This document shows, in pieces, positions 27,982 through 36,213 of a stretch of DNA of 64,000 nt. The translations under genes and the position numbers were made by a program. How positions within the stretch are numbered: position 1 is the first letter of the stretch; each line of letters begins with the position of its first letter. Source of the DNA: Idiomarina seosinensis_A (GTDB lineage: Bacteria; Pseudomonadota; Gammaproteobacteria; Enterobacterales; Alteromonadaceae). The stretch spans positions 1,116,001 to 1,180,000 of the forward strand of contig NZ_CP085211.1 in assembly GCF_044797955.1 (NCBI RefSeq), given 5' to 3'. The notes under the pieces were generated by a model. That model saw nothing but the letters and a program-made list of their open reading frames with translations. It made no database searches and was not told the DNA's origin.

Positions 27982-28307
27982 ATACACTTAGCCGGTTTAG
28001 GCAGCCCGGCAATACGGGTTGCCTGCTTAGCCGGTCCTTTTGGGAACAGCTTATAAAGGTAACGGCTGTTGCCTTTATCCTCGCCCAGTTGTTTCTTCAT
28101 GGCTTTAACCAACACCCGCATGGCGGGGCTGGTATCAAATTCTTTGTAAAAATTCTGCACAAAGTAAACCACTTCCCAGTGCGCAGCGGACATTTCAATA
28201 TTTTCTAATTGCGCAATATGCAAAGCCAGCGGTTCGCTCCAGTCATCCAGGTGCGCAAGGTATTGGTGTTTATCGGTTTCGTAGTGCTTGCCGTTAAATT
28301 CAATCAT
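27978..28307 (-). CDS. tusE: TusE, sulfur-relay acceptor
   Basis: A 109-residue DsrC-family protein. It accepts sulfur from TusBCD and passes it to MnmA for 2-thiolation of U34 in tRNAs. The conserved penultimate cysteine is present (PAKCI). The ATG at 28307 is chosen because the protein then starts MIEFNGKHYETD, typical of the family; a longer frame runs back into tusB. It overlaps serS tail to tail by 4 bases and follows tusB by 5 bases. Confidence 0.94.
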   Translation of the reverse strand: MIEFNGKHYETDKHQYLAHLDDWSEPLALHIAQLENIEMSAAHWEVVYFVQNFYKEFDTSPAMRVLVKAMKKQLGEDKGNSRYLYKLFPKGPAKQATRIAGLPKPAKCI

Positions 28308-28312
28308 TGTTA

Positions 28313-28570
28313 CTACCAGGTCAGTTGCTGCGGACAGTCTAACACCAACGTCAGCCATTGTTTATCGTCCAGTGGTTCGACGTAATCCGGCAGCGGGGCT
28401 AGGGATGACTCTTCGCTCAGGCTGTAAATAGCGTTGTTGCAGACGCGTTCCGCCGGTAACCCCGTTAAAGCGGTATCGGTTAGCAGTATTTTATCATTCG
28501 CTGCTAGCAATTGTCCGTGTTGCTGAAGCCAGCTTGTCAGTGTTTGATGTCTTATCCAGTGCAGTGTCAT
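28313..28570 (-). CDS. tusB: TusB, sulfur-relay subunit
   Basis: An 85-residue DsrH-family subunit of the TusBCD hexamer. Sequence is diverged but size, the start MTLHWIRH and the place between tusC and tusE are diagnostic. The start overlaps the tusC stop as ATGA. Confidence 0.88.
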   Translation of the reverse strand: MTLHWIRHQTLTSWLQQHGQLLAANDKILLTDTALTGLPAERVCNNAIYSLSEESSLAPLPDYVEPLDDKQWLTLVLDCPQQLTW

Positions 28571-28878
28571 GAAAACTGTAAAACCTCATTGTAGCGGCTT
28601 AGATGTTCCGCAAGTTGTTGGCTTGATAACATCTCGATATCCAGCTGATGGGGATTGCTCAGCGGTTCATCAGTAAAAACCAGAATAGGCTCTGCATCCA
28701 GCAGTTCCAGCATTGCATAGCGTTTACTGGGATTATCGCTGATACAGTCTACCGCATCGTTTGCTAATATCAGCTGCACCGACTGATCCATGCTGGCCAT
28801 GGCTAAAGCCACATCCAATGCCTCGATTGCTGCATCGCTATTAGCGGCGGTTTGTAGAATTGCAGTGCGTTTTGTCAT
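28567..28878 (-). CDS. tusC: TusC, sulfur-relay subunit
   Basis: A 103-residue DsrF-family subunit. It is a little shorter than the E. coli protein (119). The ATG at 28878 follows GGAGCC by 9 bases and a longer in-frame extension overlapping tusD is rejected. It sits between tusD and tusB in one operon. Confidence 0.88.
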   Translation of the reverse strand: MTKRTAILQTAANSDAAIEALDVALAMASMDQSVQLILANDAVDCISDNPSKRYAMLELLDAEPILVFTDEPLSNPHQLDIEMLSSQQLAEHLSRYNEVLQFS

Positions 28879-28894
28879 GTACGCAGGCTCCGGG

Positions 28895-29239
28895 CTAAAA
28901 TTGTAAAGTACGATCGGCCTCGGCCATCGCCGCAACCAGAGCGGTTAAACCCGAATCTTCAAAGCCTTCGGCAAAGTCATTAATATCGAGCCGCTCAGCG
29001 ACCGTATGACAGACAATTAATGGCACCTGATGTTGTTGCGAAAAGCTTTGCCATTGTTGTTGCAGTGCTTTGCCGTTGGCGTTCAGGTTATTGCGCGCAT
29101 GATCAACCGACTGTCGGTAAAAGAACACACAGTTCAGTTCATGGCCTGCGCGTACTGCTTGCCCGGCAAAGCGCAAGGCACGCTCGCTAAACGACGGCTC
29201 ATTGATACTGCGTTGCAAAACCAAACACAATTTACTCAT
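28895..29239 (-). CDS. tusD: TusD, sulfur-relay subunit
   Basis: A 114-residue DsrE-family subunit that takes sulfur from TusA on a conserved cysteine, here in PLIVCHTVAERL. It is a little shorter than the E. coli protein (128). First gene of tusDCB-tusE. A terminator lies just upstream, so it should have its own promoter in or near the short 29240-29271 stretch, or depend on readthrough from yccA. Confidence 0.9.
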   Translation of the reverse strand: MSKLCLVLQRSINEPSFSERALRFAGQAVRAGHELNCVFFYRQSVDHARNNLNANGKALQQQWQSFSQQHQVPLIVCHTVAERLDINDFAEGFEDSGLTALVAAMAEADRTLQF

Positions 29240-29271
29240 CGGTTATCTCAAGTTTCTGAATGAACAAACAA

Positions 29272-29296
29272 AAACGCCCCGCAGTGCGGGGCGTTT
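29272..29296 (-). terminator. Terminator downstream of yccA
   Basis: Stem AAACGCCCCGC / GCGGGGCGTTT with loop of 3; on the minus strand it runs into a T-rich tract (TTTTTGTTTGTT), ending yccA transcription before tusD. Confidence 0.85.
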
Positions 29297-29321
29297 GTAA
29301 ACTCGGTTTAGCTGCCGTGCT

Positions 29322-29990
29322 TTATTCGTTGCCACCAAACGCCATCAGTAATGATAGCAAGTGAACGAACAGGTTATAAAGCGAAACATACAGGGTAACA
29401 GTAGCCATAATATAATTACGCTCGCCACCATGAATGATTGCGCTGGTCTGCCACATAATCAACATCGCCATTAACGGGATCATGATAGCGGATATGGCCA
29501 ACTGCAGCGCAGGCATCTGGAAGAAGAAGTTAGCGATCATGGCAACAAAGACCATGATGATACCGGCCATTACCACGCCGCCCAGTTTTGACATATCTTT
29601 TTTCGTGGTTAACACGTAAGCCGAGGTGGCAAAGAAGGTCAGGGCAGTGCCGCCTAATGCAGTTGCTACCATCTCACCGCCACCTGGCATCGATAACGCC
29701 ATATTCAGTAGCGGGCCTAAGGTATAACCTAAGAAGCCGGTTAGGGCGAAGGTAAAGACAATACCTAAAGCGCTGTCTTTGGTTTTATGAACCGCAAACA
29801 GTAAGCCAAAATAAGCAACCAGCGTTAAGATGAAGCCAGGGTAGGGCAGGTTCATCATGGTGCTGATGGTTGCCGTAATGGCACTGAACGCCAGTGTCAT
29901 CGCGAGCAGTGAATAGGTATTTCTAAGTACTTTGTGGACGGCCAGTGTCGATTCTTGCTGACCGACATAAGTCTGACTGCGATCGTTCAT
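29322..29990 (-). CDS. yccA: YccA, Bax-inhibitor-1 family membrane protein
   Basis: A 222-residue protein with about seven membrane segments. It matches E. coli YccA closely, including HKVLRNTYSLL, LGGTALTFF, TTKKDMSKLGG and the C-terminal NLFVHLLSLL. E. coli YccA is a substrate and modulator of the FtsH-HflKC protease. The neighbouring tRNA-Ser(UGA) is also beside yccA in E. coli. Confidence 0.95.
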   Translation of the reverse strand: MNDRSQTYVGQQESTLAVHKVLRNTYSLLAMTLAFSAITATISTMMNLPYPGFILTLVAYFGLLFAVHKTKDSALGIVFTFALTGFLGYTLGPLLNMALSMPGGGEMVATALGGTALTFFATSAYVLTTKKDMSKLGGVVMAGIIMVFVAMIANFFFQMPALQLAISAIMIPLMAMLIMWQTSAIIHGGERNYIMATVTLYVSLYNLFVHLLSLLMAFGGNE

Positions 29991-30218
29991 AGTTATCTCC
30001 GTGGTTTACGACTATTTATAAGACTCTTTCTTAGCTAAAAAGTTTCTGTTCGAGCCGATGAATTCATTACCACCGATACTACCGTACAATCAGGTCTTAT
30101 GGGTAGTCATTCTGAACTCAATTTTGTCGATAAATGGCAGGTTATGGATGAAATAGCGTCAGTTTGTCTATTTAGTCACCAAACAAGCTGAAAACTGCTC
30201 TTTTGTTTAAATTTTTAC

Positions 30219-30247
30219 TTTACAAGCGAATCGCAGCCCTTTAATAT
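30219..30247 (+). promoter_or_regulatory. Putative sigma-70 promoter of tRNA-Ser
   Basis: TTTACA (30219-30224) and TAATAT (30242-30247) with a 17-base spacer, 38 bases before the mature tRNA. The rest of the 295-base gap (29991-30285) shows nothing I can name beyond the likely yccA promoter. Confidence 0.6.
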
Positions 30248-30285
30248 TCGCTTCGTCTTAACGGGGAACACCCGCAAGACAAAAC

Positions 30286-30377
30286 GGAGAGGTGGCAGAG
30301 TCCGGTTGAATGCACCTGACTTGAAATCAGGCGTGGGTTCATACCCACCGGGGGTTCGAATCCCTCCCTCTCCGCCA
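30286..30377 (+). tRNA. tRNA-Ser(UGA)
   Basis: A 92-nt tRNA with a long variable arm and encoded CCA. Acceptor GGAGAGG pairs with CCTCTCC; the anticodon stem-loop CCTGA-CTTGAAA-TCAGG gives TGA. The discriminator is G, as in serine tRNAs. Confidence 0.97.
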
Positions 30378-30387
30378 AATTCAGAGC

Positions 30388-30425
30388 AAAAAGGCCTACT
30401 CAACGAGTAGGCCTTTTTGTTTTTT
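30388..30425 (+). terminator. Terminator of tRNA-Ser
   Basis: A 14-bp stem AAAAAGGCCTACTC / GAGTAGGCCTTTTT, 3-base loop, followed by G and six T. Confidence 0.92.
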
Positions 30426-30488
30426 AGCACAGTGAAAATATCGACAAATTGCCGGTTGCTGATATATTAAGCAAAAACGGAATTTGTT

Positions 30489-31439
30489 ATGAATACGTTA
30501 CCGCCAGCCACATGTAAAAACTGTGATGCCCAGCTTCAGGGCGAATTCTGTCATCACTGCGGACAGCAGGATAAACGGTACCTGCGTAGTATTTTTGCGG
30601 TGCTGGGTGATTTGTTCGGCGAACTCGGTCACTGGGATTCGCGTTTTTACCGCACCTTAACCGGTTTAATGTTTAAGCCGGGTTTTTTATCGCTGCAGTT
30701 TTTTAAAGGCCGCCATGCCTCCTATGTTCCGCCGCTGCGGCTGTACTTTTTTATCTCTTTAATCGCGTTTTTAGTTTTAACCTCGTTAATAGATGTACAG
30801 TTTAGAGAATTACAGCAAAGCGAACAGCAACAATTAGCGGAAGCACAGAAACAGCTGGATGAGCAACTGGTAAACCCGCTAACGCCGCTGCTGGACGAAA
30901 ACGGCCAGCTGAAGCCGCCGAAAGTCCAGTTACAAGGACTTGAAGTGCTCGGCATCAGCGAGCAAACCGAGGCTGAATTAGAGCAGAAGGTGCAAAGCCT
31001 ACTAGAAAATCCTCAGCAGTTCGGCAAAAAGCTTATGTCCATGACGCCCCAGATGATGCTGGTCATGTTGCCGTTCTGGGCGCTTTTCTTGAAGTTATGC
31101 TATGTATTCAGCCGCCATTACTACCTCGAGCACTTAACGGTAGCTTTGCACACTCACGCTTTTATCCTGTTGTCACTGATGCTGGTGACCATCATCGGAA
31201 GCCTGGCAGACGTGATTGCCGGCCTGGGTGCCGGTGGCTGGGCAGACATTAGTAGTCATCTTGTACAGACAGTAATTTTTGCCTGGATCATTGTCTATTT
31301 ATTGTTAACTCAAAAAAACGTCTATCAGCAAGGTTGGCCCTTGACGCTGATTAAGTTTTTGTTTTGCGCCATCGGTTACATCATTTTGTTAGCCATATTT
31401 TTTGCCTTAATGATTGTTGTTGGTATTCTTAACTCATGA
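30489..31439 (+). CDS. DUF3667-type zinc-ribbon membrane protein
   Basis: A 316-residue protein. The N-terminus has a zinc-ribbon pattern CKNC-x9-FCHHCGQQ (residues about 9-27), then a membrane segment (about 82-100), a Gln/Glu-rich coiled segment (105-175) and a group of C-terminal membrane segments (about 185-312). This matches the DUF3667 family, which has no established function. It stands alone between tRNA-Ser and a thioesterase gene. Confidence 0.7.
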   Translation: MNTLPPATCKNCDAQLQGEFCHHCGQQDKRYLRSIFAVLGDLFGELGHWDSRFYRTLTGLMFKPGFLSLQFFKGRHASYVPPLRLYFFISLIAFLVLTSLIDVQFRELQQSEQQQLAEAQKQLDEQLVNPLTPLLDENGQLKPPKVQLQGLEVLGISEQTEAELEQKVQSLLENPQQFGKKLMSMTPQMMLVMLPFWALFLKLCYVFSRHYYLEHLTVALHTHAFILLSLMLVTIIGSLADVIAGLGAGGWADISSHLVQTVIFAWIIVYLLLTQKNVYQQGWPLTLIKFLFCAIGYIILLAIFFALMIVVGILNS

Positions 31440-31468
31440 ATCAAACCCGTGTTTAAATAAGGACTTTT

Positions 31469-32263
31469 ATGAGTTTTAGCAGCACCCTGGCTCAAATTAG
31501 CAGCGACAAGAATGATCAGGTAATAGAACTGCCGACCGGCTGGGCCCAGGGCAGAGCTTTTTTTGGTGGCTTCAGTGCCGCGCTGGCCGCACAATTTTTA
31601 CGTCAACAGTTTTCAGACGATTACCATTTACGCAGCCTGAGTCTATCCTTCGTGGCTCCGGCAGAGCCTGGCGAGGCGCAACTGAGCTATCGAGTATTAC
31701 GGCAGGGGAAGTCGGTGATACAGGTTGCCGTTGAGCTGCAGCAACAGGGCGACGTTATGCTGGCCGGGCTGGCAAGTTTAGGTAAAGCGCGTCAGTCGCA
31801 GGTTCAAGTAGCCGGCGAAACACCTCCGGATCTAAAAACCGTTAACGACGGTCCGGGCTTGCCAGAAGCCGATATTGTTCCGGAATTTGCGAAAAACTTT
31901 GATTACCGTATCACCTCCGGCGGCATGCCCTTTAGCGGCCAGCCCGGCAGAACATTTGGTGGCTGGGTGCGCTTTCGCGATGAACAACAGCCGTTATCGA
32001 CGGCGGCAATTTTAGCCCTTGTAGACGCCTGGCCGCCGGCGGTACTGCCGCATCTGGATAAACCGGCGCCTGCCTCATCATTAACCTGGACGATCGAGTT
32101 TCCGGACCTGCCTTTGCAGGACTTTTCAACCCATGACTGGTTTCAGTACGAGGCCTTTATTGAACATGCCGGCGATGGTTATGGTCACAGTCGCGCCGGT
32201 TTGTGGAGCGACCAGGGGCAGCTGATTGCCATTAGCCGACAGACCTTTACGGTGTTTGCCTGA
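31469..32263 (+). CDS. Acyl-CoA thioesterase-like protein (double hot-dog fold)
   Basis: A 264-residue protein of the TesB-like thioesterase superfamily (4HBT_3 type). The first hot-dog carries GWAQGRAFFGGFSAALAAQ, the second GGWVRFRDEQQPLSTAAILAL. Such proteins hydrolyse acyl-CoAs; the substrate is unknown. A ribosome site AAGGAC lies before the ATG, 29 bases after the DUF3667 gene, so both may share a transcript. Confidence 0.8.
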   Translation: MSFSSTLAQISSDKNDQVIELPTGWAQGRAFFGGFSAALAAQFLRQQFSDDYHLRSLSLSFVAPAEPGEAQLSYRVLRQGKSVIQVAVELQQQGDVMLAGLASLGKARQSQVQVAGETPPDLKTVNDGPGLPEADIVPEFAKNFDYRITSGGMPFSGQPGRTFGGWVRFRDEQQPLSTAAILALVDAWPPAVLPHLDKPAPASSLTWTIEFPDLPLQDFSTHDWFQYEAFIEHAGDGYGHSRAGLWSDQGQLIAISRQTFTVFA

Positions 32264-32456
32264 CGCTCTGCAGTGCGGGGTTCAGCCAGAATCCCGGTAA
32301 CTTTTAAGCTGAAGCTAAGCGACTGAAAAAGTAAAAATCCTGCTTGCAGATTATAGGATTTCGTTAAATGTTTATTGGTGATGTCGCAGAGTGTCGGTGG
32401 TACTGACATCGGAACGGATGTTTTCGTTGATGGATTATTTAACAAGGAAGAGTTTA

Positions 32457-33119
32457 ATGAACCACATTATTTTAGCTATCTCTAATCCTGTGATCAGTGC
32501 CGGCATGGCGTCTATCCTGCATAACGGCCTAAGCCACAGTATTGAAACAGTCACCTCTTTGCTACAGCTACGGACAGCCTGTAACAAGCACGATGATGCC
32601 ATTGTGGTGCTGTGCAGCCGGCTGGGTGCCGATGGCACCGTCGAAGCCTGGCGGCGGCTGGCCCGGCGGTATAAAGAACTGCGCTTGATCCTATGGGGCA
32701 AAGGTTATCAGGATATTCTGGACTTTCAGTGCAGTGTACCGCAGGTTGACGGCTATCTGCTCGAGTCCAGCAGCGGCCACGAGCTTAAAGACGCTGTAAT
32801 GGCGCTAAAAAACGGTGGCGTTTATGTCGCCGCTCCGGTGGCACGTTATTTTGTCCAAAACCCTCACCTGAATCACAACACCCCAATAATCAATAAACTC
32901 AGTGAGCGGGAGCTGCAGGTCGCGCAAATGATCAGCCGCGGACTTAAAGTGTCCGAGATCGCAAACTACCTAAACATCAGCAGCAAAACCATCAACACCT
33001 TCCGTTATCGAATTTTTTCAAAACTTGGGGTGCAGGGTGATGTACAATTGGCACATCTCGCCATTAACAGTGGTCTAGTCGAAGTAAATCAACTCAGGAA
33101 TTATGACAGCGACTTTTGA
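32457..33119 (+). CDS. uvrY: UvrY/GacA-position regulator with a degenerate receiver domain
   Basis: A 220-residue LuxR-type regulator in the uvrY-uvrC-pgsA position. The DNA-binding part (about 146-205) is clearly UvrY/GacA-like: LSERELQVAQMISRG and SSKTINTFRYRIFSKL. The N-terminal receiver, however, lacks the acidic pair (AISNP where VDDHD is expected), the phospho-acceptor Asp (Cys53 at the aligned site), the Thr/Ser switch (WGKG) and the Lys (Glu103). It cannot be phosphorylated in the normal way. In the family, UvrY/GacA answers to BarA/GacS and drives Csr small RNAs. The ATG at 32457 follows AAGGAAGAG; it overlaps uvrC by 17 bases. Confidence 0.85.
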   Translation: MNHIILAISNPVISAGMASILHNGLSHSIETVTSLLQLRTACNKHDDAIVVLCSRLGADGTVEAWRRLARRYKELRLILWGKGYQDILDFQCSVPQVDGYLLESSSGHELKDAVMALKNGGVYVAAPVARYFVQNPHLNHNTPIINKLSERELQVAQMISRGLKVSEIANYLNISSKTINTFRYRIFSKLGVQGDVQLAHLAINSGLVEVNQLRNYDSDF

Positions 33120-34926
33120 TGCAGAAAACTTTTTACGTCACCTGACTCATCAACCCGGTGTTTACCGCATGTACGATGAGGCAGGTGAGGTAATTTATGT
33201 CGGAAAAGCAAAAGACTTAAAAAAGCGCGTAGCCAGCTATTTTCGTGACAAGGTAGACCGGGTTAAGACTCAGGTACTGGTTAAACAAATAGCGGATATG
33301 GACGTCACAGTAACCAATACCGAAGCCGAAGCGCTGATTTTAGAAAATACGTTCATTAAAAAATACCGTCCCCGGTATAACGTACTGCTGCGCGATGATA
33401 AATCTTACCCTTATATTATTCTGACCGATCATCAGCATCCGCGACTGGGCTTTCACCGCGGCGCACGCCGTGCCAAAGGTGATTATTTCGGGCCGTTTCC
33501 TAACGGTGCTGCGGTACGTGAAAGCCTGCGCCTTATGCAAAAAATCTTTCCGGTGCGCCAATGTGATGATTCGTACTACCGGGCCCGCAGCCGGCCCTGC
33601 CTGCAGCATCAGCTGCAACGTTGCCTGGCGCCCTGTGTAAATATCTGCAGTGATGAAGAATACGACGAGCAGGTGCGCTTTGCGAAACAGTTTTTAAACG
33701 GCAAAAACCAGCAGGTTATTGATGAACTGGTTACCAAAATGGAACAGGCCAGCGAGTCACTGGATTTTGAGCGTGCGGCCCGCTACCGTGACCAGATTGT
33801 GATGTTGCGTCGTGCTCAGGAGCGAAATTCAGTCACCGGTTCGCAGCAGGAACTGGACGTCATTGGTCTGGCGCGGGGTAACGGTATGGTCACCATCCAA
33901 ATGCTGTTTGTTCGTGATAACCATCTGCAAGGCAGCCGCAGTTACTTTCCTAAAGTACCGGCGGATACGCCCGATGATGAGCTGTTGCGCGCATTCTTGC
34001 TGCAGTTTTATCTATCGGACACGGCCGGGCGTAAAGTTCCCTCGGAAATCGTTTTACCTAATGATGTGGCGAACGATGAAGTCTTGGGCCAGGTGATGGG
34101 GCAGGCGCTGAACAAAAAAGTACGCTTATTGCAAAACGTCCGGGGTGAGCGTAAACAATACCAGCTACTGGCGCAAAAAAATGCGGTTAATGCACTGGAA
34201 AGTAAACTGAACCAGCAAAGCACCATGAACCGCCGCACTCACGCACTCGAGCAAGTCCTTGAGCTGGGAGTGCCGATACAGCGCATGGAATGTTTTGATA
34301 TCAGCCATACCATGGGCCAGCAGACAGTCGCCTCTTGTGTGGTTTTTGATCAGAATGGCCCCAAAAAAGCCGATTATCGGCGCTACAATATCGAAGGTAT
34401 TACCCCGGGCGATGATTACGCGGCCATGGCAAAAGCTCTGGCTAAGCGCTATGAGAATGCTAAAGAAGCTGGCAATATACCGGATATTTTGTTTATTGAC
34501 GGCGGTAAAGGGCAGCTGGCTCAGGCCGAAAAGTACTTTGCCGACTGGGGTAAAGAAGCGCCGCTGCTGATTGGTGTTGCAAAAGGAGAGTCGCGTAAAC
34601 CCGGCCTTGAAACTTTGATTATGGCCGGCAGTCACGAAACCATCCCGCTGAATAAAGACGCCAGCGCGTTACACTTGATACAGCACATTCGCGATGAATC
34701 GCACCGTTTTGCCATTACCGGCCATCGGCTTAAGCGCGGCAAAGCGAAAAGAACATCCAGCTTGGAACAGATTGAAGGGATAGGGGCGAAACGCCGGCAA
34801 AAAATATTAAAAAATCTGGGTGGATTACATGAGGTAAAAAACGCTAGTATTGAGCAGTTGGCGAAGGTGCCGGGCATAAGCCGGGCGTTAGCGGAAAAAA
34901 TTTATTATTCATTTAGAGATGAGTAA
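33103..34926 (+). CDS. uvrC: Excinuclease ABC subunit C
   Basis: A 607-residue nucleotide-excision-repair nuclease. An N-terminal GIY-YIG domain (PGVYRMY and VIYVGKAKDLKKRV) makes the 3-prime cut, a UVR motif lies near 205-235, an RNase H-like domain makes the 5-prime cut (ECFDISHTMG, FIDGGKGQL), and tandem HhH motifs end the protein (IEGIGAKRRQ, VPGISRALAEKIY). Length matches E. coli. It is coupled to the uvrY-like gene. Confidence 0.97.
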   Translation: MTATFDAENFLRHLTHQPGVYRMYDEAGEVIYVGKAKDLKKRVASYFRDKVDRVKTQVLVKQIADMDVTVTNTEAEALILENTFIKKYRPRYNVLLRDDKSYPYIILTDHQHPRLGFHRGARRAKGDYFGPFPNGAAVRESLRLMQKIFPVRQCDDSYYRARSRPCLQHQLQRCLAPCVNICSDEEYDEQVRFAKQFLNGKNQQVIDELVTKMEQASESLDFERAARYRDQIVMLRRAQERNSVTGSQQELDVIGLARGNGMVTIQMLFVRDNHLQGSRSYFPKVPADTPDDELLRAFLLQFYLSDTAGRKVPSEIVLPNDVANDEVLGQVMGQALNKKVRLLQNVRGERKQYQLLAQKNAVNALESKLNQQSTMNRRTHALEQVLELGVPIQRMECFDISHTMGQQTVASCVVFDQNGPKKADYRRYNIEGITPGDDYAAMAKALAKRYENAKEAGNIPDILFIDGGKGQLAQAEKYFADWGKEAPLLIGVAKGESRKPGLETLIMAGSHETIPLNKDASALHLIQHIRDESHRFAITGHRLKRGKAKRTSSLEQIEGIGAKRRQKILKNLGGLHEVKNASIEQLAKVPGISRALAEKIYYSFRDE

Positions 34927-34950
34927 AAGCTTACAAGGACATAGTGGATA

Positions 34951-35499
34951 ATGAAGTGGAACATCCCGAATACGTTGACCAGCTTTCGGATTGCCCTGAT
35001 TCCGGTTTTTCTGATTGTTTTTTATCTGCCCTTTGCCGAAGCTCGATTTTGGGCGGCGTTTATCTTTCTAGTCGCCGCTCTTACCGACGCACTGGACGGT
35101 TACGTAGCCCGTAAATTCGACCAGTTTACCGAGTTTGGCGAGTTTCTCGACCCGGTAGCCGATAAAGCCATGGTAGTGGCCGCGCTGGTGGTGGTCGTCG
35201 AAGATTATAATGCCTGGTATATTACCATCCCGGCGCTGGCCATGATTTGTCGTGAACTGATCGTCAGCGCACTGCGTGAATGGATGGCACAGCGGGGCAG
35301 CCGCTCCGTGGTGGCAGTATCCAATCTGGGAAAATTTAAAACCATTGCGCAAATGGTGGCGCTGATTGGCTTACTGTGGAACGCCAACGCCATTATTTTC
35401 TGGCTGGGCTTGCTGTCATTTATCGCTGCTTTTATTCTGACATTGTGGTCAATGTGGGAATATTTGCGCGCTGCAGGCAAGCAATTGACTGAAAATTAA
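34951..35499 (+). CDS. pgsA: Phosphatidylglycerophosphate synthase
   Basis: A 182-residue inner-membrane CDP-alcohol phosphatidyltransferase that joins CDP-diacylglycerol to glycerol-3-phosphate. The family signature DGx2ARx8Gx3Dx3D is complete (DGYVAR ... GEFLDPVAD). About five membrane segments. It follows uvrC by 24 bases and precedes three tRNAs, exactly as in E. coli. Confidence 0.96.
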   Translation: MKWNIPNTLTSFRIALIPVFLIVFYLPFAEARFWAAFIFLVAALTDALDGYVARKFDQFTEFGEFLDPVADKAMVVAALVVVVEDYNAWYITIPALAMICRELIVSALREWMAQRGSRSVVAVSNLGKFKTIAQMVALIGLLWNANAIIFWLGLLSFIAAFILTLWSMWEYLRAAGKQLTEN

Positions 35500-35549
35500 C
35501 TGCTTTGCCGCAAAAATAGCCAAACAGTCATAAAATCGAAAAAAAGTCA

Positions 35550-35577
35550 TTGACTGAAAACGAATAGACAGTAGAAT
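35550..35577 (+). promoter_or_regulatory. Putative sigma-70 promoter of the tRNA Gly-Cys-Leu cluster
   Basis: TTGACT (35550-35555) and TAGAAT (35572-35577) with a 16-base spacer, then a GC-rich discriminator, 19 bases before tRNA-Gly. Confidence 0.7.
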
Positions 35578-35595
35578 GCCACGGCAGATGACGGT

Positions 35596-35670
35596 GCGGG
35601 AATAGCTCAGTGGTAGAGCACAACCTTGCCAAGGTTGGGGTCGCGAGTTCGAATCTCGTTTCCCGCTCCA
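35596..35670 (+). tRNA. tRNA-Gly(GCC)
   Basis: A 75-nt tRNA with encoded CCA; acceptor GCGGGAA / TTCCCGC, anticodon loop TTGCCAA giving GCC. First of three tRNAs in one unit; equivalent to E. coli glyW. Confidence 0.97.
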
Positions 35671-35676
35671 AACATC

Positions 35677-35750
35677 GGCGGGTTGGCAGAATGGCTATGC
35701 AGCGGATTGCAAATCCGTGGATCTCGGTTCGACTCCGGGACCCGCCTCCA
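35677..35750 (+). tRNA. tRNA-Cys(GCA)
   Basis: A 74-nt tRNA with encoded CCA; acceptor GGCGGGT / ACCCGCC, anticodon loop TTGCAAA giving GCA. Six bases after tRNA-Gly. Confidence 0.97.
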
Positions 35751-35775
35751 TTGTTCGAGAACACTTCTATAAAGT

Positions 35776-35862
35776 GCCCGGGTGGTGGAATTGGTAGACA
35801 CAAGGGATTTAAAATCCCTCGATCGTAAGATCGTGCCGGTTCAAGTCCGGCCCCGGGCACCA
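35776..35862 (+). tRNA. tRNA-Leu(UAA)
   Basis: An 87-nt tRNA with a long variable arm and encoded CCA; acceptor GCCCGGG / CCCGGGC, anticodon loop TTTAAAA giving TAA. Equivalent to E. coli leuZ. Confidence 0.97.
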
Positions 35863-36213
35863 ATTCCGATTTATATCTTGTTGTAGCTTGCGTCCTGACG
35901 CAAGAAAACCATGCCATAATCAAAACCCAGAATTCCAGGATCATTCCAAAAGGCCGCTAACGCGTCATGTTCCTCTCTAGAGAGAGCTGGCCTGCGGTGT
36001 CTATTTTAGCGGTAAAGAACTCGATTATGCTTTTGAATAGCTGGTTGCAGAGCTAGGCGCCGTTATTTTGTGTGGTGACTTTGGTGTACACCTTGGGCCA
36101 AAAAAGAAAACCCAGCTTATTCTCACTCTTGTTGATGTTATTGAGCTTTGTTCTGGTCGCTTCTGTCAATCAATTGAAAATAAGAAAAGCCGGGGAGTCG
36201 GAGGGTCAAGGCG
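35863..36213. other. Gene-free stretch with an interrupted reading frame behind the tRNAs
   Basis: About 350 bases. A perfect 8-bp inverted repeat CTTGCGTC-CT-GACGCAAG lies at 35887-35904 but has no T tract. From about 35983 to 36217 the plus strand has a coding-like frame (GVYFSGKELDYAFE, stop TAG, LVAELGAVILCGDFGVH, then VDVIELCSGRFCQSIEN) with one TAG in the middle, another TAG just before it and no start codon. It may be the remains of an inserted gene; I cannot name the family. Confidence 0.35.

Noticed and set aside
30215..30430. A 71-residue minus-strand frame over tRNA-Ser (GEGGIRTPGGYEPTPDF)
   Set aside because: Antisense of the tRNA and its terminator; no ribosome site.
35887..35904. 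Perfect inverted repeat CTTGCGTC-CT-GACGCAAG as terminator of the tRNA operon
   Set aside because: Loop of two bases and followed by AAAACC, not a T tract; kept only as a note.
35528..35944. Open frames on the minus strand across the tRNA Gly-Cys-Leu cluster (for example RRVPESNRDPRICNP)
   Set aside because: These are translations of tRNA genes, a well-known source of false proteins in databases.
35840..36213. Repeat of the tRNA-Leu 3-prime end as an island attachment site
   Set aside because: I found no second copy of the tRNA end in the following bases.
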